From contig VIIQ02000142.1 of assembly GCA_007449985.2 (NCBI GenBank), forward strand, positions 124,001-188,000: a DNA stretch of 64,000 bases, given 5' to 3'. This DNA is from Desmodesmus armatus. Taxonomy: Eukaryota > Chlorophyta > Chlorophyceae > Sphaeropleales > Scenedesmaceae. Shown here piece by piece: positions 43,313 through 64,000 of the stretch. The position numbers were made by a program, and so were the translations under genes. The notes under the pieces were generated by a model that was given only the letters and a program-made list of their open reading frames with translations, had not been told where the DNA came from and did not search any database. The stretch's first letter is position 1. The number at the start of each line of letters is the position of its first letter.

Positions 43313-43778
43313 AGCACAGGATTGACAGGAGGCATGTAGGCTGCAGCAAATAGTAGTCATCTCATGCTGCAGCGTGCTGTGCCGTTGCTTGTCGATGCTG
43401 CACCTTCCTGAAGCTTGATTAGGCATCATCAGTGAGGTCTAATATGATTGAGGCGCACGCAGCCTGTTTGCAGCCCCAAACTGATCACCTGATAACCCAC
43501 TGACATGCCTGACATGCCATCAGTTTGACTGAGCGGCAGTACAGCTTGTGTGGCTGGCAAGTATCTCCAAGATCATCTCCATTGATACTTTCGACCGCAT
43601 ACCTTCACAAACAGCAGTGCCGTTGCGGCACATGTCCGAGTTTCCGCCAATTGTTGCCTGAGGATGGTTCATCATTGCCCTGAGGCGGCAAATCTACAAA
43701 GAAACCATTGATCAACTCGAGAACACGCACAATACCCCACATCGCCCCTAGGGGCACCGGAGTGAAACTTCTCTCAAC
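43313..43778. other. Upstream region of the TmcB-like gene
   Basis: No coding sequence or repeat recognised. It presumably holds the promoter and 5' UTR of the gene starting at 43779; no TATA box could be assigned with confidence. Confidence 0.4.

Positions 43779-64000
<20,222 letters not shown>

Overview
The window looks like nuclear DNA of a green alga, most likely a chlorophyte of the Chlamydomonadales type; I cannot name the species. The evidence is genes broken into many short exons by GC-rich introns, long CTG/CAG and poly-C/poly-G tracts, short plant-type telomere motifs (TTTAGGG) inside introns, and protein families typical of algae (a TmcB-like PAS membrane protein and a beta-helix/Cys-rich/multi-TM surface protein). 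All gene models below were built by reading splice sites and checking exon phase by hand.

Layout. 1-1047: two exons of a protein tyrosine phosphatase (minus strand), running off the left edge. 2.6-5.4 kb: tandem array of a ~0.55-0.58 kb unit, one copy split by a ~0.69 kb insertion. 5450-10864: a complete, apparently young LTR element with two 479 bp LTRs and no recognisable gag or pol. 10.9-18.5 kb: repeat-rich accessory DNA with unrecognised ORFs and duplicated segments. 18991-23760 (minus): an eight-exon gene, probably organelle-targeted, with two alternative last exons and an AT-rich organelle-like insert in an intron. 24109-25894: a Kelch-repeat gene. 28274-30781: an intronless 835-aa multi-pass surface protein, followed by a decayed copy of its tail. 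33123-38610 (minus): eIF3i. 39889-42419: RRP46, an RNase PH-like exosome subunit, first exon not found. 43779 to beyond 64000: a TmcB-like gene with at least 26 exons, several TM segments and at least three PAS-like regions.

The outstanding feature is pervasive partial exon duplication, which I call exon echoes. Five of the six intron-containing genes have one or more truncated copies of an exon edge next to the real exon. Echoes upstream of an exon, in the sense of transcription, keep the 3' splice site and the start of the exon. Echoes downstream keep the end of the exon and the 5' splice site. This holds on both strands. The extreme case is 48.0-51.4 kb: about 25 tandem copies, of which about 20 are 54-nt segments with both splice sites in phase 0, each encoding the same 18-residue membrane segment. 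CTG tracts lie just upstream of many 3' splice sites on the sense strand. G-runs follow many 5' splice sites and C-runs precede many 3' splice sites. These tracts are plausible triggers of the duplications.

The housekeeping genes (eIF3i, RRP46) appear intact. The TmcB-like gene carries two single-base frame errors and one in-frame TAA. It is either decaying or affected by sequence errors.
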